Source: Ditylenchus dipsaci (Eukaryota; Nematoda; Chromadorea; Rhabditida; Anguinidae). From it: 64,000 nt of DNA. Below are positions 13,001-23,345 of this stretch, piece after piece (position 1 is the first letter of the stretch; each line of letters opens with the position of its first letter). The notes below the pieces were generated by a model. That model was given only the letters and a program-made list of their open reading frames with translations, had not been told where the DNA came from and ran no database searches. The position numbers and the translations under genes were made by a program. The DNA lies in the NCBI GenBank assembly GCA_004194705.1, contig SADC01000876.1, positions 62,001-126,000 on the forward strand. The letters are read 5' to 3'.

Positions 13001-16000
13001 TTTTCTAGACTATAGGATAAATGGATTACAGAAAAGGTAATCAACCACTGGCCTGCAACCCTGACCGCGTCATAATAGCTCATCGGGTGGCTGAACGAGA
13101 GATCTGGTCATTTGGATCTGGCTATGGAGGCAATTCCTTGCTTGGCAAAAAGTGTTTCGCCCTTAGAATCGCTTCCAACATAGCCCGAGATGAGGGTTGG
13201 CTGGCAGAGCACATGTAAGGCAATTCATCAACACCATTTATCTAACATATAGATTTTTTGGCGCTACCGGAGTATACCCCCCCCCAAATGAAATTTTTTT
13301 TAAAGTGTTTCCAAACACTTTATATAGACCTAAAATTGCCTCAGAAGCTCGAAAAAGGCATTATTTTTGTGTTCTAGCCAATAAAAATTGAGTTTTGGGA
13401 CCACCAAAAATACCTATTTTGACCATTTTGAAGGCATTTAGGGCCATATTAGGGTGGCAAAGGACCAAAAAGGCCAATTTAGTGTGAAAAGAAAGATGCT
13501 GAACATAGTTTTGTTGACTGGGGCCTACCGCATAAATAAACTCTGGTATGAATACATTTTTTATGCATCCAGAGTCATTTTCGAGTGATTTGCGTCTAAG
13601 GTATGTGGGTGTGCGCATCTCAACCCAAGCAACCAAGCCCCTGCGCCCCGAAGGGGTGCAGGGGGCTTGGATGGTTAGAGATGCGCGCACTCACTTACCT
13701 TAGAAATAATTCCGAGAAGACTCTTGAACAAAAATGCATTTAGAGACTATTTTTGCCCAGCTCCAGTGACCAAAACATGCCAAAACAGGCAAATGGTCGA
13801 AATTTCAAAATGTCCAAAACTCAATTTTTTATTAACCAGAACTCAAAAATTATGTCTTTTTTGAACTCCTGAGACAATTTTAGGTCGATCTAGGGTGTTT
13901 TAAAACACTTAAAAAAAATTCATTTGGGGGGGGGGGGGTATACTCCGGTAGGGTCGATTTTTTTACAAATTTATCCGTTTTGAAAAAAAACAAAAGATGG
14001 AACAAAGGCGGTATTTAAAAAAAGTACTGGCAACCATTTCGCCAAAACTATTTGGCCGTAGAGTAGACTTGTGACCTCGCATTCGCGGATTCAATTTTTA
14101 GGCTGATCATGGGGGTGACCAGACCCAACGGCAAAGAACACTTCATAGCTGCAGCCTTCCCTCCGCTTGTGGAAAGACCAATTTGGCCATGCTTGAGGCA
14201 AGTTTGCCTGGTTGGAAGGTCAGATGTGTGGGTACGTCACATTTATTTTCGGCAGTTCAAAATCAGAGATATAGAGTTGTCCAAAAAAGGATTCATCCAT
14301 TAGCCAAAAATGAGGAAATATGAGTAAAATTTGAAATTTCTATTGGGTCATTATGGGGGTCATTATTAGAGGGTGGGCTTTTAATAGAGTGAATACGGTA
14401 TTCGGAAAAATAATTTCCACACAAATCAGTTTACAAAGAGATTTTCTAACTAGCCAGTCCCAACAAAAACAGACCCGTCAAAAAAATTCCACTATAAATA
14501 CCGACATTTGTCTACACAGTCAACTCCCGATTTAGTGTACATTTTGGGGACCGGCTCCAGGTGTACACTAAATTGAATGTACACTAAATCGAGGGTTCAT
14601 TCTAGTCATTTTAATTAACCGCCGGCCAAATGATTTAATCCAGGTGTACACTAAACCGAGGTGTACACTAAATCCGGTGTACACTAAATCGGGAGTTGAC
14701 TGTATACGCATTACAGGAGACGACATTGCCTGGATGAAGTTTGGAGAAGATGGTCGCTTGTATGCCATCAATCCCGAGGCTGGTTTCTTTGGAGTTGCTC
14801 CTGGTACTTCAAAGAAAACCAACCCTATGGCTGTGGATACTTTTCAAAAAGTGGCTTTATAATTCCATATTCCATATAATTTCCATATTTAGAATTCCAT
14901 ATTCACCAATGTAGCTGAGACGTCGGAAGGCAAGGTGTACTGGGAGGGACTTGAGGACGAGATTAGTGATAGGGTATGTCATTTTTGCAAAAAAAACGGT
15001 AACACTTTACTTGCCCCCCCCCCACGGCTGACCCACTTTCGAGGTGAATTTTTAAAAACCGATTGCATATTCGTGTTTCTCGACCCGGATTTTCACGGAA
15101 ATGATCATCAGATTCTGTGAAAGTGAAAAAAAATTTTGGGATTTGCCTTGGTCCCCCAAGGCAAAATTTTAGAAAAATTAAAAAAATATATTTTCAAATT
15201 GGCGCCTTTTGAAAAAAAAGGGATTAAGGGCTGTATTGGGAGGGGAAGGGAATAGAAGGGGGCCACTTTTATGGCAGAACAATAGAAAAGTAAATATATG
15301 TATTCTTCGACTGCCTCACCATGTTTTTCAACTGGGCCGTGGCAAAAAGAGACTCTATACGCATTTTATGGTCAAGAGTACTTCTCGGAATCATGTCTAA
15401 GGTAAGTGAGTGCGCGCATCTCTAACTCTCAAGCCCCTGCGACCCTTCGGGGCGCAGGGGGCTTGGGGGCTTGGAGTTGAGATGCGCACACCCACATACC
15501 TTAGACACAAATCACTCGAAAGTGACTCTGGATGCATGAAAAAGCATGCATACCAGAGTTTATTTATGCGGTAGGCCCCAGTATTCAAAACTATGTTCAA
15601 CATCTTCTTGTTAGGGCCTTGTGTGATTAGTGGCCCTTTTATTCCCTTCCCCTCCCAATACAGCCCTTAATCCCTTTAAAATTCAAAAGGCGCCAATTTG
15701 AAAAATATATTTTAATTTTTCTAAAATTTTGCCTTGGGGTACCAAGGCAAATCCCAAAAATTTTTTTTCACTTTCACAGAATCTGATGATCATTTCCCGT
15801 GAAAATCCGGGTCGAGAAACACGAATATGCAATCGGTTTTTAAAAATTCTCCTCGAAAGTGGGTCAGCCGTGGGGGGGGGGGGGCCAAGTAAAGTCTAGC
15901 CAAAAAAACTAGATAAATGAGTAAATTTTCCAGGATGTGCAAGTGATTGACTGGCTGGGCAACCCTTGGAAGCTAGGTGATCCCACTCCAGCTGCCCATC

Positions 16001-19000
16001 CAAACTCTCGTTTTTGCACCCCCGCCAAGCAATGCCCTATAATCCACCCAGTGAGTGCCTATATTAGATGGCCCAAATAACCTGGGAGTTTTATAGGACT
16101 GGGAGTCCCCCAAGGAGTGCCCATTGAAGCTATCATATTTGGAGGCAGACGACCCAATGGTGTCCCACTTGTGTTTGAGACTTTCTCGTGGACCCATGGT
16201 ATCTTTACTGCTGCTTGCTTGAAATCTGAGACTACTGCGGCTGCTGAGCACAAAGGTAGATAGGTCCTTTGATAAAAAAATAAACGTGTATACCGTGCAG
16301 TATACCGTAGCACCGTACAGCTTTTATTAATTCCTCCCTTCCGACAAGGGGTACATTCCGAACTCCGATATAAGGCTAACTGGGGACTCGCCAAAGGTGG
16401 GCTTATATAGGGGGTGGCATTGCAATCAAACCTCTGATATGAGTCATCCTGAAGGACCGACCAAAAGTGGCCTTATATCGGAGTTTAACTGTAGTTAACA
16501 TTTCTTGGGAAGTTAGGGGTTATTAGAGTATAGCGCATTCATAGAGCAAACGGTAACCTTTATTGAACATTTTCGATTACCGTATTTCCTCTAATTGCCG
16601 CCCCCCTCTAATTGCCGCCCCCCCTAACTTCAAGTGGTTCAAAATTCGTGTTTTCATTTAATGTTTGAGCTGTGTAAAAAGTGCCTGCGAGGGATTTCAA
16701 AAATCTAACAGGCACTTTTACACAGCTCAAACAGTAAATGAAAACACGAGTTTTGAACCACTTGAAGTTTGAAAAAATTGCATGCTTCTAATTACCGCCC
16801 CGGGCGGCAATTAGAGGAAATACGGTAAGCAGACCACAAAACGAAATTTTGGTGACGCGGCAAAAAAGTCGCAGTCTCAGTCACAGTGGATGTCCAATTA
16901 CGCGGAAAAGTGTGACTGCGACTGTGACTGCGACGTAAATTCAAATCGATTTGAAGCGTCAGTTGCAGTCGCGGTCACACTTTTCCGCGCTATTGGACAC
17001 ACACTGTGTCTGCGACTGTTGATGTGTGTCCAATGACGCGAAAAGTCGCAGTCACACTTTTCCGCGTCATTAAACACGTAGTGGTAAGCAGACGAACCAA
17101 AGAGCGAAAACCGAAAAATTCTTGTTTTGGGTATAGAACGAGGTTAAAAGAGCGAAAACGGTTAACCATATTGACAGCCTTAAAACTTTTTCGCTAAAAG
17201 CAGAATAAAAGATTTTACGAAATACCGCAAACAATTTACTACATTTTGTGCCTGCGGAATTGATTTCATACACTTTAAGCAGAAGTTCCCACGACCGTTC
17301 AATTTTTTTCCATTTCTAATTTTTATTGTTGTCTACTTTATGAATGGTCTACAGTAGTTGAGGATCGAAAAACTATTTGGTGTTTAATTTTTATTATTCA
17401 GATATTGTTGCAAAAGCTTTCGCTCAAACTCAACGTCAAGCAAATAAAGAAAAATGGTACAGTCATTTTATTTCCTTTGGTCTTACTCTCCTACCAATAG
17501 GTTTTTTCAGCGCGAAGTCATCTCGATTCATATCGGACAGGCTGGCGTGCAGATTGGAAACGCGTGCTGGGAGCTCTACTGTCGCGAGCATGGCATTGAG
17601 ATGGATGGCAAGATCGATCCTGAGAACAAGGTGAAGGCCGGGGACTCGTTCAGTACCTTCTTCTCGGAGACTGGCAATGGTCACTACGTCCCGCGTGCTG
17701 TGATGGCTGATTTGGAGCCGACTGTCATCGGTTAGTTCACTTGTATTTCCATGGCTATTCTGAATTGTACCCGTTCTGTTATCAGATCAAATTCGTCATG
17801 GCCCGTACAAGAATCTCTTCCATCCGGAGCAGCTAATCTCGGGCAAGGAAGATGCCGCCAATAATTACGCTCGTGGACACTACACTGTGGCAAGACCATC
17901 ATTGAGCCGGTGTTGGATCGCATTCGTCGTATCTCAGACAACTGCAGTGGCTTGCAAGGTTTTCTCGTCTTCCATTCCTTTGGCGGTGGCACTGGCTCCG
18001 GATTCACTTCTCTGCTGATGGAGCGTCTCAGTCTGGATTATGGTTCTAAGAAGTCGAAGTTGGAGTTCTCGGTATATCCAGCTCCGCAAGTCTCCACATC
18101 GGTGGTTGAGCCATACAATTCGGTATATTCAAATCTATTGTACAAATCAACAACGCTCTTCCTTTTAGGTGTTGACTACTCACACGACCTTGGAAAACTC
18201 TGATTGTGCTTTCATGGTGGACAATGAGGCTATCTATGACATCTGCCGCAGTAAGCTGGGTGTGGACCGGCCGTCGTACAGCAATCTCAATCGTTTGATA
18301 TCTCAGGTTAATATCTCGTTCAATACCATGATTGTCATAGTAATCACATACAACCTTTTTCAAGGTTGTATCTTCAATCACTGCTTCGCTGCGTTTTGAT
18401 GGCTCTCTCAACGTCGATCTCAATGAATTCCAGACGAATTTGGTGCCATATCGCGAATTCACTTCCCGCTCGTCACCTATGGGCCAATTGTCTCTGCCGA
18501 GAAGTCGCATCATGACGCTTTTAGTGTCTCAGACATTACAAATGCTTGCTTCCAACCGACCAGTCAGATGGTGAAATGTGATCCTCGCAACGGCAAGTAC
18601 ATGGCCGTGTGTCTTCTCTACCGTGGTGATGTTGTGCCTAAAGACGTTAATACTGCTATCGCTTCCATCAAAGCCAACAAATCGGTACAGTTCGTTGATT
18701 GGTGTCCGACTGGTTTCAAAGTCAGTTTCCCCTTTACTTTGGTTTTTTTATTCTGTTTTGTGTTCAGGTGGGGATCAATTATCAAGCGCCGACTGTCGTT
18801 CCAGGTGGTGACTTGGCCAAGGTTCCCGCGCTGTTTGCATGCTTGCTAATACGACTGCTATTGCTGAAGCCTGGGCTCGGCTGGACCACAAGTTCGATTT
18901 GATGTATGCCAAACGTGCTTTTGTCCACTGGTACGTCGGGAAGGCATGGAAGAAGGGGAATTTGCCGAAGCTCGTGAAGATCTTGCATCGTTGGAGAAGG

Positions 19001-21513
19001 ATTACGAAGAAGTGGCTGCAGACTCGGTGAAGGAAGAAGAGGGTGAATTCTGAAAAAAAAAGAAAATAAAGATCATCTTCCAGTGACTCTATTGTTGACA
19101 TGCGTTGAACATAAAATTGTTTGTTTAAAGTGTGCGCTCATGTCTGGTCAGACGTTGCTGGTTTTGTGTGTGGGTCTTAAATATTATCACTTAAAATATG
19201 TTTACAATGTGCATTGAAAATGTGTTCATTGGGCCATAAGTGCGTACTGTATCGGCATGTCAAAACACCCTAACCGCTCCATATTAACAAGGACGGACAA
19301 AACAATATAAATAAAGAAAAATCGATCGTTTTCGGGTTTTGCGATCCGGCAAAACTTTTTTGCCTTAAAAACGCCTCTTTTGTTGCAAAAATTTTTGATG
19401 TAGAAACGCTTTTCGTTGCCGTGAAGGAACCTTTTTTCTGCCGCAGCGCAAATTTTATTCAGTGAAAAGTCGTTTGACAGCGAGGAAAAATTTGCGCGCA
19501 TCTCTAACTCTTAACCCCCCTGCGCCTCTTCGGGGTGACGTGTGTGTGCACTCTGTAATTTAGCCGTATTTTTACGGCAAGAAAAATCTTTGTCCTTTGC
19601 AATCATGCAGACAAATAGGTAATATTTAATTATAGCTTTTTGTTATAAAACAATTGCATTCCATCCGACACATTTAAAGGGTGTCCGGAAATTACGCGCA
19701 CGTCAAAAAAAAATGGAATAGCGGCAAAAACTTAATCTACATAAGTGACCCATTTAGCTCAGTGGTATAGCAGCGTAGTGCGCCGAATATCGGTCTCTGG
19801 TACGATCCCCGTGTCTGCTATATTATTTTTGATCATTTAATTCTAAATACATCTAAATGATTTAAAAAAATAATTTCGGAATAAAAAAAAGTGTCCCGCG
19901 CGCATTTGAATTTTCCAAATTCCCATTGTCATCAACAAGTATGGTCCTTTAATGAAAAAATGAATTTTGTCTAGTGCTTATTTATATTGTGTTGCGAAAA
20001 AATATCTGAAGTCCTCTAAAAAGCACACATTTTTTTAAAAAGTGCAGATTGTATTCATGTCTAAAAAGAAAATGGAAAGAGGTGCGGTGGCTGAACTTAG
20101 GAATCTTGCTTTACCTTTTCCATGTGTCCCATGTGGTCTAGTGGTTAGGATTCGTGGTTTTCACCCACGCGGCCCGGGTTCGATTCCCGGCATGGGAAGT
20201 GCTTTTTTTCTTCTGTTTAGTCGATTAAAACAACAATAATTTAACTGATAAAAAAAATTACGCCAGTTGATTACAATGTTTGTATTAAAAGTTTTTCGTT
20301 TTCAGGAAAATCCGTGATGCACGACCCATTTGCCATGAGACCATTTGTAAGTAATCACGCGTGAAGAAACAACCTTTTTTAATTTAAGATGGGCTATAAT
20401 TTTGGCCAATACCTTGAACACTGGGTCAATCTACAAAAAGGCAATCACCAGGTGCCCAAGATATTTCATGTCAATTGGTTCCGCAAATCCAAAGACGGCA
20501 AATTCTTGTGGCCTGGATTTGGTGAGAATATACGGGTAATTGATTGGATCATTAGACGACTGGATGGAGAAGAAGGAATAGGACAAGTAAAAATCTAGTT
20601 TTATGTCAAACCAGTAAACGAAATTCTATTTTTTAGGAAACCGCTATTGGAGTAATCCCCACTCGTGAATCCATGAACATGGAAGGATTGGGCGAGATCG
20701 ATTGGGATCAACTAATGTCGCTGCCTCCAACTTACTGGCACGAGGACAGCAAGGAAGTGCGAAAGTTCATTGAGGAACAAGTAAGTTTTTTAACACTCCG
20801 AAGGCCGAGAAGCACTTTTTACTTAGTTGCACTCGGAATTTAACGCTGAACACGATGGTGCCGGTCCTTTCCGCTTCAATGACGGGTTAAGTAGGTGTAA
20901 AGTGGCCAAGAAGGTGAAGAATCGTGCATGGCCGAATCCAGCTGGATACCCACATGTAGTCAAGTGGTGCGTCATGATTGTCATACTATACCTACACTCA
21001 TAATATACTAAAATGACCGCCAGAAATTAAGCTGTCGAATAAGTATAAGAACAGGGTTTTTCATTTTTAAGGTTGAGATAAATCACCACTTTTTTTGCCA
21101 GGGTAGGGGTTTTGAAAATTTTCTACCCTGGCTAACTACAAATCCTGTTCTTATACTTATTCGAAAGCTCAATTTCTGGCGGTCATTTAAATATATTATG
21201 AGCAAAGGTGTAGTATGACAATCATGTCGCACCACTTGAAAACATGTGGGTATCCAGCTGGATTTGGCCATGCACAATTCTTTACCTTCTCGGCCACTTT
21301 ACACCTACTTAACCGTCATTGAAGCGGAAAAGACCCGCACCATCGTGTTCAGCGATAAATTCTGAGTCCAACTAGGTGAAAGTGCTTCTCGCCTTAGGAG
21401 TGTTAAGCTATACTTGCTAAAAAAACATTAATATTTTTCAGGTTGGGCAAGACCTTCCACAAACTATCCGGCAGGAAATGGACATGCAGGAAAAAAGAAT
21501 CGAAGCTTTGTAA
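7058..21513 (+). CDS. Phosphoenolpyruvate carboxykinase (GTP), 15 exons
   Basis: Converts oxaloacetate + GTP to phosphoenolpyruvate + CO2 + GDP: gluconeogenesis, or CO2 fixation in anaerobic worms. Exons: 7058-7203, 8008-8190, 8238-8305, 9235-9410, 12849-12980, 13032-13214, 14102-14231, 14717-14850, 14893-14973, 15934-16050, 16097-16255, 20306-20346, 20389-20586, 20637-20780, 21442-21513, all with GT-AG introns. Visible motifs: [28 protein letters not shown], the P-loop FPSACGKTN (exon 7), kinase-2 [23 protein letters not shown], the lid [10 protein letters not shown]. Seven one-base losses (exon 1/2 junction, about 8079, 9388, 12947, 13052, 14161 in the P-loop, 16106) break the literal frame. 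Restoring them gives 1971 nt = 656 residues plus stop, the family length. Splice sites and protein are otherwise clean, so I call it functional with assembly indels. Exon 8 has a weak donor (GTGGCT) and a 42-nt intron. AATAAA lies at 21519. Confidence 0.97.
10062..11440. mobile_element. OTU-bearing MULE-like element, damaged copy
   Basis: The left end has two GGACAGTTCGCGTCGG-type units, then an arm mirrored at 11205-11435 (ACAAGGATAATTT, AACCACCTGG, TAGTATTTGAA). Copy 2 at 49624-52042 has GGACAGTTGGCATTGG units, the same arm design and the same kind of gene. The right-hand GGACAGTT end is missing, so this copy is truncated and lies in PEPCK intron 4. Confidence 0.65.
10685..11150 (-). CDS. 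OTU-type cysteine protease fragment (transposon-borne)
   Basis: OTU proteases cleave ubiquitin or ubiquitin-like chains. Two exons can be read. The first (to a GTAAAA donor at 11033) ends [14 protein letters not shown]. The second, after an acceptor at 10996, gives [20 protein letters not shown], then [20 protein letters not shown] and [10 protein letters not shown]. This matches the OTU pattern D-G-N-C-L-x-R ... H-x-x-(V/I)-R ... WG, with the catalytic Asp and Cys present (DRNC; Arg replaces Gly). The catalytic His region is not identified. The exon junction is one base out of frame. Probably a dead copy; the relative at 50130-51550 keeps DGNC. Confidence 0.55.
11485..11714. mobile_element. 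TTAA-flanked MITE (GGGGCATG ends)
   Basis: TTAA at 11481-11484 and 11715-11718 flank a 230-bp fold-back whose arms share AGGGGCATG and GCGCGAACCAGCAGTT. TTAA duplication is the piggyBac hallmark. The ends match the larger element at 53088-54046. Confidence 0.65.
12159..12390. mobile_element. TTAA-flanked MITE (AGGACCATGG ends)
   Basis: TTAA on both sides (12155-12158, 12391-12394). Inverted ends are AGGACCATGGTTTTGCGC and then CAGCGGTTGTCCCC; inner arms contain TTTCTAACAAAACAAGGC. A second complete copy is at 25861-26096, and half or diverged copies are at 1429 and 61074. No coding capacity. Confidence 0.75.
13260..13955. mobile_element. GGCGCTACC-TIR element with core hairpin (PEPCK intron 6)
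   Basis: Inverted ends are GGCGCTACCGGAGTATACCC on the left and the mirror ending GGTAGGGTC. The 8-bp duplication GATTTTTT is exact (13252-13259 and 13956-13963). The middle has the G/C-rich core hairpin. Related ends occur at 24388-24624 and 36122-36374. Confidence 0.75.
14515..14704. mobile_element. pogo/Tc1-like MITE, 12 nt from PEPCK exon 8
   Basis: Inverted ends are TACAGTCAACTCCCGATTTA on the right (reverse strand) and ACAGTCAACTCCCGATTTAG on the left, each followed by repeated GTGTACACTAAATC units, which also fill part of the interior. The ACAGT-type ends fit pogo/Tigger-like MITEs, although the TA duplication is not clean here. It stops 12 nt before exon 8, so it borders the splice acceptor. 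Confidence 0.7.
15004..15895. mobile_element. ACTTTACTTG-TIR element, copy 2 (PEPCK intron 9)
   Basis: Same ends as 3438-4597 (ACTTTACTTG, C-run, ACGGCTGACCCACTTTCGA), with arms mirrored over about 250 bp. The centre holds the shared core hairpin with CAAGCCCCCTGCG-like arms and TCTAAGGTAAGTGAGTGCGC at 15397-15416. Confidence 0.75.
16357..16496. mobile_element. pogo-like MITE (ATCGGAGTT ends)
   Basis: The right end reads, in reverse, TACAGTTAAACTCCGATATA followed by AGGCC. The left part repeats AACTCCGATATAAGG, but its outer TACAGT is degraded. Non-coding, in PEPCK intron 11. Confidence 0.5.
16578..16827. mobile_element. MITE with TACCGTATTTCCTCTAAT ends
   Basis: Perfect inverted ends TACCGTATTTCCTCTAATTG, followed by CCGCCCC units and a long inner palindrome (AAAAGTGCCTG, TTTGAGCTGTGTA). 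Two relatives are at 22615-22868 and 57658-57912, and a single end is near 62131. The TA-containing ends fit Tc1/pogo-like MITEs. Confidence 0.75.
16855..17085. repeat. GTCGCAGTCACAC inverted and tandem repeat cluster
   Basis: Several copies of GTCGCAGTCACACTTTTCCG and its complement (AAAAGTGTGACTGCGACTG) alternate with TTGGACACACA. This is a compact fold-back with tandem arms. No gene. Confidence 0.6.
17390..17401 (+). promoter_or_regulatory. 3' splice site upstream of the alpha-tubulin ATG
   Basis: TTTTTATTATTCAG ends 52 nt before the ATG. It fits a trans-splice acceptor or the end of a 5'-UTR intron. Confidence 0.35.
17454..19053 (+). CDS. Alpha-tubulin, 6 exons, nested in PEPCK intron 11
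   Basis: Alpha subunit of the microtubule heterodimer. Exons: 17454-17456 (ATG alone), 17511-17730, 17786-18122, 18169-18306, 18365-18720, 18768-19053. The intron directly after the ATG is typical of metazoan alpha-tubulins. Visible: [20 protein letters not shown], the GTP signature GGGTGSG, the catalytic-Glu region [13 protein letters not shown], and the acidic tail VKEEEGEF. Four one-base losses (17889, 18451, 18825, 18938) break the literal frame. Restoring them gives 1344 nt = 447 residues plus stop, the family length. Odd points: the residue-40 loop is divergent (Asn at 40, no acetylatable Lys40), there is one extra Ser in DYGSKKSK, and the tail ends in Phe, not Tyr. It looks like a divergent isotype and is probably functional. 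AATAAA at 19065. Same strand as its host gene. Confidence 0.96.
19065..19070 (+). terminator. Poly(A) signal, alpha-tubulin
   Basis: AATAAA 11 nt after the tubulin stop codon, inside a PEPCK intron, so it must be ignored when PEPCK is transcribed. Confidence 0.7.
19748..19822 (+). repeat. tRNA-like segment (SINE head or tRNA relic)
   Basis: A-box-like TTTAGCTCAGTGGTATAG followed by a B-box-like TGGTACGATCCCC at normal tRNA spacing. The acceptor stem does not pair, so this is not a working tRNA. Confidence 0.5.
20127..20198 (+). tRNA. tRNA-Glu (UUC)
   Basis: 72 nt. The acceptor stem TCCCATG pairs with CATGGGA and is followed by discriminator A. The anticodon stem CGTGG/CCACG encloses the loop TTTTCAC (anticodon TTC). 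The T arm GCCCGGGTTCGATTCCCGG pairs well. A box TGGTCTAGTGGTTAGGA and B box GGTTCGATTCC are intact. It lies in PEPCK intron 11, 108 nt before exon 12. Confidence 0.95.
20791..21405. repeat. 615-bp fold-back filling PEPCK intron 14
   Basis: Arms start TAACACTCC and contain GAGAAGCAC, TTAACGCTGAACACGATGG and GGATACCCACATG. The centre is TTTTTCATTTTTAAGG. Near-perfect inverted repeat, no coding capacity. A homologous copy at 41835-43300 is split by a hAT insertion. Confidence 0.8.
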
Positions 21514-21518
21514 CTTTT

Positions 21519-21524
21519 AATAAA
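21519..21524 (+). terminator. Poly(A) signal, PEPCK
   Basis: AATAAA 5 nt beyond the PEPCK stop codon. Confidence 0.7.
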
Positions 21525-22393
21525 ATCTGCCGAACAGAGAGATCAAGTTTGTAGTTGTAAAATTTATTTCAATGGAATTTTTTAGCATCACATTGTGTGT
21601 ATGTTACTCTTTAATATATTTAAATTCTAAATGTTAACACTACAGCCAAAACTGTATATAACGCTCACCCTCGGGACTGGCAAGTCCCATGTTAAAAAAC
21701 ACGGTGAAACAGTCAAATGGTCGAATATTGAAAGTACCCGAGAATCAATTTTTTATAGCAACTTTATGAAACAAAACCATTAAAAAAACTCAATAATTCA
21801 ACAGTCACTTGTTTTGGTAAAAATTTGGTACAAATTTGAATATGTGTTATGAGTGGTAAATATGACGAGTCGGTCGGCAGTCCTAATCAAAGCAGTCTCT
21901 AATAGATACTGGCAACAACCATAACGTCAGCAACAAACAAGCCAAGAGAACAAGCATTACCCAGAAAAACCAAGTTAATGCCGCAATAAACAACCAGGGA
22001 ATCAACAATGTACTATAGAATTTTTCATCTGGCAAGACAGGAAACTGGTCAATCAACTTTTCACATAGTTGATCCACAGGACACCTCTAATCTTAGCATC
22101 TACAGAATAAAACACGACGATTCACAACTTCGAAATCCCAAAACAAACATGGTTCCAAGTTCCTCAAATTCTTAGTATTGTTTGCGTTTCGTGAGTGAAT
22201 GTAGGACACCTGCACCCGCAATCGCTCAAATCCGCAATCCAGCTGGTCTGTGACACCCGAGCTTTTTTTTGTTAAACGGCCTGACATCTCAATCAACTTT
22301 GAACTAGATCTTGCTTTCTTCGGAAACGTGATGTTAGATATTTTTTTTAGGGTAACCTATAATACGAGCTACGTCAAATATATCCTATTACCT

Positions 22394-22597
22394 CAGGGAA
22401 CGTAACTGTACTTTTTAAAAAGATGTGCATTTTTTATGGGACCCAAATCTTTTTTATTTTGAAGTTTTTAGTCAAAATTTTTTTGTACTCAAAAATCAAT
22501 AAGCACTGGATAAAATGGCACTTTTTGACGAAAAATGACCAAATTGTACTTTTCTCGGCCAAGTGTACTTTTTTCAAAATTTGAGTTACGTACCCTG
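22394..22597. mobile_element. hAT-type MITE (CAGGG.ACGTAACT ends)
   Basis: Ends are CAGGGAACGTAACT and, in reverse, CAGGGTACGTAACT. The flanking 8-mers TATTACCT (22386) and TATTATCT (22598) match at 7 of 8. The interior includes AAGCACTGGATAAAATGGCA, also found inverted in the hAT MITE at 56109. Confidence 0.75.
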
Positions 22598-22614
22598 TAT
22601 TATCTTCTATCATC

Positions 22615-22868
22615 TACCGTATTTCCTCTAATAAGCGCGCATGCGCGCTTATTTTTCAAACCCCTGAAAATCTGAAAACTTTTGGGTCAATCTCGAAAAT
22701 TTCGGGTGCTTGACCAAAATCTAAATAGTGGAATCGGTAGAGCTCGTGGGAGTTAAGAAAATGCATAAAACATCTTTGGAGAAAAATTTCTCTGAACTGA
22801 GATATGGGCCCTCAAAGTAGGAGTGCGCGCTTATTAGAACATGCGCACTTATTAGAGGAAATACGGTA
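22615..22868. mobile_element. MITE with TACCGTATTTCCTCTAAT ends
   Basis: Ends TACCGTATTTCCTCTAATAA mirrored by TTATTAGAGGAAATACGGTA. Inside are GCGCGCATGCGCGC and GGAATCGGTAGAGCTCGTGG. The latter is shared with the copy at 57658-57912. Confidence 0.8.
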
Positions 22869-23217
22869 TAATCATAGTGCTCCCTATATTCACAGTGCTC
22901 CCTATATTCATAGTGCTCCCTATATTCATAGTTCCTATATTCATGTTCATATTCTATCATCCCACCCACTCACAATTTAGCAAAAAAACACCTAATGTGG
23001 TTTGGAAAATTTAAGGAAACCAAAAAAGGTATTTGAAAGCCCCCTTATTACCTTAAGAATACTCCACAAAAATATTTTAGTAACATGAATGTCAAACACA
23101 GGATTAAAAACTGACCTTTGTCGGCTTACGAACTAACCACACATCGAAGTCATCATCTTGTGATTCCTGCATTGGTTGCACTGAATACGAATGCTGATAC
23201 GAAGCACTTTCTTATGG

Positions 23218-23345
23218 GCAAAACTTTTTTTGTAGCCGAAAATCTCTTTTTTGTGGCCGGTTTCGTTCTCTTCGGTCGCTCATCACCCAAGAGAACGAAA
23301 CTGGCCACAAAAAAGAGATTTTGGCCACAAAAAAGTTTGCCCCTT
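23218..23345. mobile_element. 128-bp hairpin element in the truncated paralogue
   Basis: Arms GGCAAACTTTTTTGTGGCC, AAAATCTC, TTTTTTGTGGCC and TTTCGTTCTC, mirrored around TTCGGTCGCTCATCACCC. The repeated TTTTTTGTGGCC near the ends is MULE-like in style. It sits at the 5' edge of the first block of the 21883-23217 copy. Confidence 0.65.

Larger units (their letters stand above)
21883..23217 (-). pseudogene. Truncated paralogue of the 27327-33303 gene
   Basis: Three exon-like blocks match the 27327-33303 gene with the same intron positions. Block 1 (23116-23217) encodes SQDDDFDVWLVRKPTK up to a GTCAGT donor. Block 2 starts at 22356: ISNITFPKKARSSSKLIEMS, then TDQLDCGFERL. Block 3 (21883-22099) encodes AKIRGVLWIN and LIDQFPVLPDEKF. 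The Lys-rich C-terminus of the paralogue is replaced by a hydrophobic stretch (WLFIAALTWFFWVMLVLLAC) that resembles repeat DNA also seen near 36850. A hairpin element interrupts the 5' end at 23218. Likely a degenerate copy, though the blocks are well conserved. Confidence 0.65.

Noticed and set aside
16855..17085. CRISPR-like repeats (GTCGCAGTCACAC)
   Set aside because: Repeats are inverted and irregularly spaced; they form a fold-back.
17454..19053. Alpha-tubulin as a processed pseudogene in an intron
   Set aside because: It retains five introns with GT-AG ends, and the four indels are of the same type as in the other genes.
19748..19822. A second functional tRNA gene
   Set aside because: A and B boxes are present but the acceptor stem does not pair.
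7058..21513. PEPCK as a pseudogene because of seven frameshifts
   Set aside because: All are single-base losses, splice sites are intact, protein conservation is high, and the corrected length is exactly in frame.
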